A stretch of 64,000 nucleotides of DNA from positions 806,001-870,000 of the forward strand of contig JAMXSV010000026.1 of NCBI GenBank assembly GCA_027559495.1, in the 5' to 3' direction. A program made the translations under genes and the position numbers. The stretch is from Aurifilum marmelostoma. Lineage: Eukaryota > Ascomycota > Sordariomycetes > Diaporthales > Cryphonectriaceae. Shown here in pieces: positions 60,367-64,000 of this stretch (positions are counted from its first letter, which is position 1; every line of letters begins with the position of its first letter). The notes below the pieces were generated by a model. It saw only the letters and a list, made by a program, of their open reading frames with translations, was not told the origin of the DNA and searched no databases.

Positions 60367-60880
60367 GTTCCTGTGTGGATAAGGCATGCGCGTGCTCTCC
60401 ATTGCAGGCGGAGGACAGAACGCCTTGGAGGAAAAGAAAGGAGAAAAATGAGAAAGAAAAAGAATCATGATGGCCAGCCTCAAGGGCAGAGAGAAGAGGA
60501 GCCTCGCGGGGGTGAAAGGTTGATGAGCCGGACCAGAACTGTAAGTCAAACATATATATATATATCTATGCTCAAGGCGCAAAGGTAAGCCTACCGAGGG
60601 AATTCAGAATAAAGTCTTCGAAAAAAAAATATTAAAAAAAAGAGACTATCCCGTATGTTGCTCCGTCGCGTGTGATTGAACTCGTCTTGCCTCTCTCCGC
60701 TAGCAAACCATCGTCCCGTTCGCCGAATCGCGGGGGGTCCGTGCACCCGCTCATATCAAATTCCAGATTCTCATCTCGACAAGCTGCTTTTTTTCCCTCA
60801 AAATTAAGACGAAACCCGAGAAGAAAAAAATCCTTCAGCCTATACATCCTATAATCGACTCTGAAGAAGTAAGAGAGAGA
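60367..60880. other. Intergenic: TFA1 3' flank and hydrolase promoter
   Basis: 514 nt between two co-directional genes. It holds a short TA repeat (about 60552-60565), A-rich patches (60620-60642) and a T/C-rich leader before 60881. No separate gene is seen. Confidence 0.6.
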
Positions 60881-62305
60881 ATGATACTCAGAATCGGCGC
60901 GCGGCCGGTCCTGATGCGCGGCCTCTACTGCCGACCACTTGCGACGATACAGCAGTACGCCTTCTACAGCAGTTCCTCGTCATCTATCTCGACGGTGCCG
61001 CTGCACTTTGACCTCCACGAGCCGGCGAAACCTGTATCTGAGAACCCGAACCAGACGTCGCCCATCTTGTTCCTTCATGGGTTCTTTGGGTCCAAGAAGA
61101 ATAATCGGAGCATTAGCAAGTATGTTTTGGTGCGGGTGGGGAGAAAGGAAATTTCTGAATAGGAATGATGATGAGAAGTGATGAAAGACTGGGGTGCATG
61201 AGATGAGAGGCTGAGAATCTGTGTTTTTTTTACTCTTCTGTAGGGCCCTTGCCCGGGATCTGGGAAGATCGATATATGCTCTGGTAAGCCTTTCCACATA
61301 TGACTAATATCGAGCGTTTGTTTCGCATCTTTCGAGGATTTTATGGCTCACACAGATGTACTTCAGGACCTCCGCAACCATGGCGAGTCTCCTCACGACG
61401 ACAGGCACGACTACACCGCCATGGCAGAGGACGTGGGCGCCTTCATAGAGGAACACAAGCTGGACCAGCCGACCCTCATAGGACACTCGATGTGAGTGCG
61501 GGTGATGGGAAATCTATATCCACCCTCCCCCCCCCTCCCCCGCCCACCAAAAACCATCTCCTCTCAGAGGAAGTCCGATGAGAAATAAGTATGCTGAACT
61601 TCTGTGAAGGGGCGCCAAGACAGCAATGACCCTGGCTCTCAGGTCCCCGCGCATGATCAAGGACATTGTCGCCGTCGACAACGCCCCCGTCGACGCCATC
61701 CTCTCGACCGACTTTGCCAAGTACGTGCGAGGCCTCAAGAAGATCGAGGACACGGGCGTAACCTCGCAGAAGCAGGCTGACGAGATCCTTGCCGAGTACG
61801 AAGAGGTCTGTCACTCACCCCTTTCCCCTCCCCCCCGCCCCCTCTCTTTTGTTGCAAGCAACCCGACACACACAGAGGAGGCTGACCGACCATACACAGT
61901 CCCTCCCCATCCGCCAGTTCCTCCTCAGCAACCTCTACACCTCCCACGGGACCAAGAAGTTCCGCGTCCCCCTCGACATCCTGGGCAGGTCCCTCTCGCA
62001 CATGGGCGACTTCCCGTACAAGGACCCGGGCAAGGCGCGCTTCGAGAGGCCCGCGCTGTTTGTCAGGGGCACCAGGAGCAAGTACGTGCCGGACGAGGTG
62101 CTGCCGGTCGTGGGGGAGTTTTTCCCGCTGTTTGAGGTGGTGGATGTGGAGGCGGGGCACTGGGTGATCTCGGAGAACCCGGAGGCCTTTAGACAGGGTG
62201 AGTCTGCTTCTCTTTCTTGTGTGTTTGCAAGTTTCTTGTTGTTATTGTGGGTGAGATGCTGATGTCTGAGCAGCCGTGGTGCGATTCCTGAGCCCGAAGG
62301 AGTAG
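60881..62305 (+). CDS. IMO32: Mitochondrial alpha/beta hydrolase, Imo32/ABHD11-like
   Basis: Six exons are inferred: 60881-61119, 61244-61283, 61367-61491, 61610-61805, 61900-62197 and 62274-62305, giving 309 residues. The N-terminus is Arg-rich and lacks acidic residues (MILRIGARPVLMRGLYCRPL), as in a mitochondrial presequence. The core shows LFLHGFFGSKKNNRS (oxyanion region), YALDLRNHGESPH, the nucleophile elbow GHSMG with Ser134, and His287 in AGHWVISENP. Splits at SM|GAK and FRQ|AVVRF restore the family sequence exactly. Known: yeast Imo32 and human ABHD11 are mitochondrial serine hydrolases. Related yeast Eat1 enzymes make ethyl acetate, so substrate is uncertain. Intron 4 has a weak donor, GTCTGT, but a good GCTGAC branch and CAG acceptor. 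Confidence 0.9.
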
Positions 62306-62648
62306 GCGTGGTGCTATATAACGAGGGCGTTCAAGGAGGCTGTTGTTGGCATTCTAGAGGGGCTTGGGGCAAATTCATAGAATGGGAAAGCGTCGTCATA
62401 TAGCCTTCGCAGGCAGGCTGTTAATTGGTTGCTATTCATATGCATCTGGTGGTCATAGAGAATGGGAACATATAGAAATCATGCGAGTCTGGTGATAATG
62501 CTTAGGGACAGTCCGAGGTGTAATCATATTCAAGCCGAATTATCCTCTAACGCCGTGCATGAATCCCATCTAATCCATCTTGATCATTCAGTCGTCAAAA
62601 CCTCGCACGCGCACACACAGCTCCAAGCTCGACCATAGGATCCCCCCC
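62306..62648. other. Convergent 3' flanks of the hydrolase and Rab genes
   Basis: 343 nt between convergent genes, mildly AT-rich. No strong hairpin or other feature is evident. Confidence 0.6.
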
Positions 62649-63620
62649 TCAGCACGAACACCCAGAAGCCGCCGCGCCTGCATCACCACCACCAACCCTC
62701 ACCACCCCAGCGGTCCTCCCTCCTGCCTCCACCCCGCTCGCAACAACCTCATCCACAATCTCAACAAACGGCCTCCGCACGTCCTCCCCGGTCTTGGCAC
62801 TGACCTCGCAGAACCTAGCCCCGTGCGCCTCCGCAAGCCTCTGACCCTCCAGCGCGCTCACCGCCCGGTTGGGCTTGTCGATCTTGGCCCCGACCAGGTA
62901 CAGGGCGACCCCGGGTCCCGTGTTGAGCTCGGCCTCGTCGAACCACCTCTCCATGGAGGCGAACGAGGTGCGGCTCGAGACGTCGTAGACGAGGAGGACG
63001 CCGTGGGCGCCGCGGTAGTACGAGGTGGAGAGGGTCCGGAAGCGTTCCTGGCCGGCCTGTGGGATGGTGGTGGTGGTGGTAGTGTGTGAGATGTGTGTGC
63101 GGTGAGTAGAGAGAGAGGGATTATAGGCTTGTGCATGCGCATATAGAGATTGAGACTCACTGTGTCGAAGAGGGTTATCCTGTGCGCCTTGCCGCGGACG
63201 GATAGTTTCTTGATCTGGGCGCCAGGAGCAACTCGTCAGAGCACAGACCGGAAAGAACGGCCAGAGTACGGGCCGTCTCGAGAGACATGCATAAGTGATT
63301 GAGGGGAAAAAAAAAAAAAAAAAAAGCTGCGAAGGGCCTCTCGATGTCTGCCATGCCAACATACCTTGTAGTCTATCCCGATGGTCGCAGTCGCGTTCTC
63401 CGGCTCAAAGACATCCTCACAGTATCTGGTCAGTACTGAACTCGTGGGTCACAGATTAGCATCAACCCTAGACCGCCTTAAATCAATTCATGCGCCCAAT
63501 ACCAGCGCGCAGGGACGGATGGCATGTCGAGATGGCTGCTAACTTACACGCCGATTTGCCAGCCCCGGACGGGCCTATGAGTAGTAATTTCAAAGTCGGC
63601 AAGGAATCATCGGATGCCAT
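62649..63620 (-). CDS. Rab family small GTPase, Rab18-like
   Basis: Four exons are inferred on the minus strand: 63620-63548, 63435-63365, 63214-63161 and 63056-62649, giving 201 residues. Introns use GTAAGT, GTATGT and GTGAGT with CAG acceptors. Motifs: P-loop GPSGAGKS (16-23), switch I Thr42 in ATATIGIDYK, DTAGQERF (65-72), and SAK at 152-154. The C-terminus is CSC (199-201), a double-cysteine geranylgeranylation site. YYRGAHGVLLVYDV is typical of Rabs, and overall the sequence is closest in my memory to Rab18. Known: Rab18 acts at ER and lipid-droplet membranes. The G4 motif reads GAKID (122-126) where most Rabs have NKxD, so the usual Asn is Ala123. The C-terminal linker is Gly/Ala-rich. 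Confidence 0.92.
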
Positions 63621-64000
63621 TTCTCGAGTGGTGGAATGGGGTGAAATCAAAGCGTAGCGGCAAAAAAGTGTTTCAAATCTGCTTCTCAAGGTGTTGATGC
63701 CATATACAGGTCCTCACCAAAAAGTGACGAAGAATAATGGATAATGTTGGGTCATATTTCTTGGTAGACTGGACGGGTTGAGATTAAAGAGAGCAAGCAG
63801 GCAGGTGTGGGTGGGTATGGTGTGAGCTGTGTACACACTGACTGGGATGATGAGGTCAGTAGCATTCACTGTGTTACTGTAGAAGCCTGAATTTTCCTGC
63901 CCGCCCCTCCACACAAAGAGAGCCTGGCATGAAGGGGGGCTTGTACACCAACCAAGTGACCACCACCAGTGGGCTACGGGACAGCCAAGCAATAGCCAAC
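63621..64000. other. Upstream flank of the Rab gene to the window end
   Basis: About 380 nt of promoter-side sequence. No gene could be supported; the open frame on the minus strand (about 63714-63992) has no domain or splice support and its translation looks like noncoding DNA. Confidence 0.5.

Overview
The window is nuclear DNA of a filamentous ascomycete (Pezizomycotina), most likely a Sordariomycete. The evidence is short spliceosomal introns (about 54-135 nt) with GTRNGT-like donors and CTAAC/CTGAC branch points 12-20 nt before the acceptor, GC-rich exons, C/T-rich leaders, and a gene set typical of these fungi (Ecm14, Pol4, TFIIE-alpha, Imo32/ABHD11-like hydrolase). The genus cannot be named from what is visible. 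No tRNA, rRNA, transposase, reverse transcriptase or CRISPR array was found.

Layout. 1-9.3 kb holds three plus-strand genes: the 3' part of an unrecognised coiled-coil protein, an NCBP3 (nuclear cap-binding subunit 3) homologue with repeated ELFP motifs, and an unrecognised 871-residue protein with eleven PPPGF-type repeats. 9.3-24.3 kb and 25.4-40.5 kb are two gene deserts of about 15 kb each, rich in homopolymers and microsatellites. They flank a single gene for a two-repeat Myb/SANT transcription factor. 40.5-64 kb is a normal gene-dense region: a single-pass membrane protein, a Sec7-PH Arf exchange factor, the pseudo-carboxypeptidase Ecm14, an MGST3-like MAPEG protein, DNA polymerase Pol4, TFIIE-alpha, a mitochondrial alpha/beta hydrolase and a Rab18-like GTPase.

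I rebuilt exon structures by hand for all spliced genes. Several starts differ from the longest open frame. The Sec7 gene gains a 201-codon first exon, Ecm14 gains a small signal-peptide exon, and Pol4 gains a BRCT-encoding first exon. These genes do not form one pathway. They are housekeeping functions in RNA metabolism, transcription, end-joining repair, trafficking and membrane chemistry, arranged in divergent and convergent pairs.

The observations most worth following are the PPPGF array (an apparent multivalent ligand for GYF-domain proteins) preceded by about 1.07 kb of plus strand without a single ATG, the ELFP motif series in the NCBP3 homologue, the altered active-site motifs in Pol4, Ecm14 and the Rab, and the twin gene deserts around the Myb gene.
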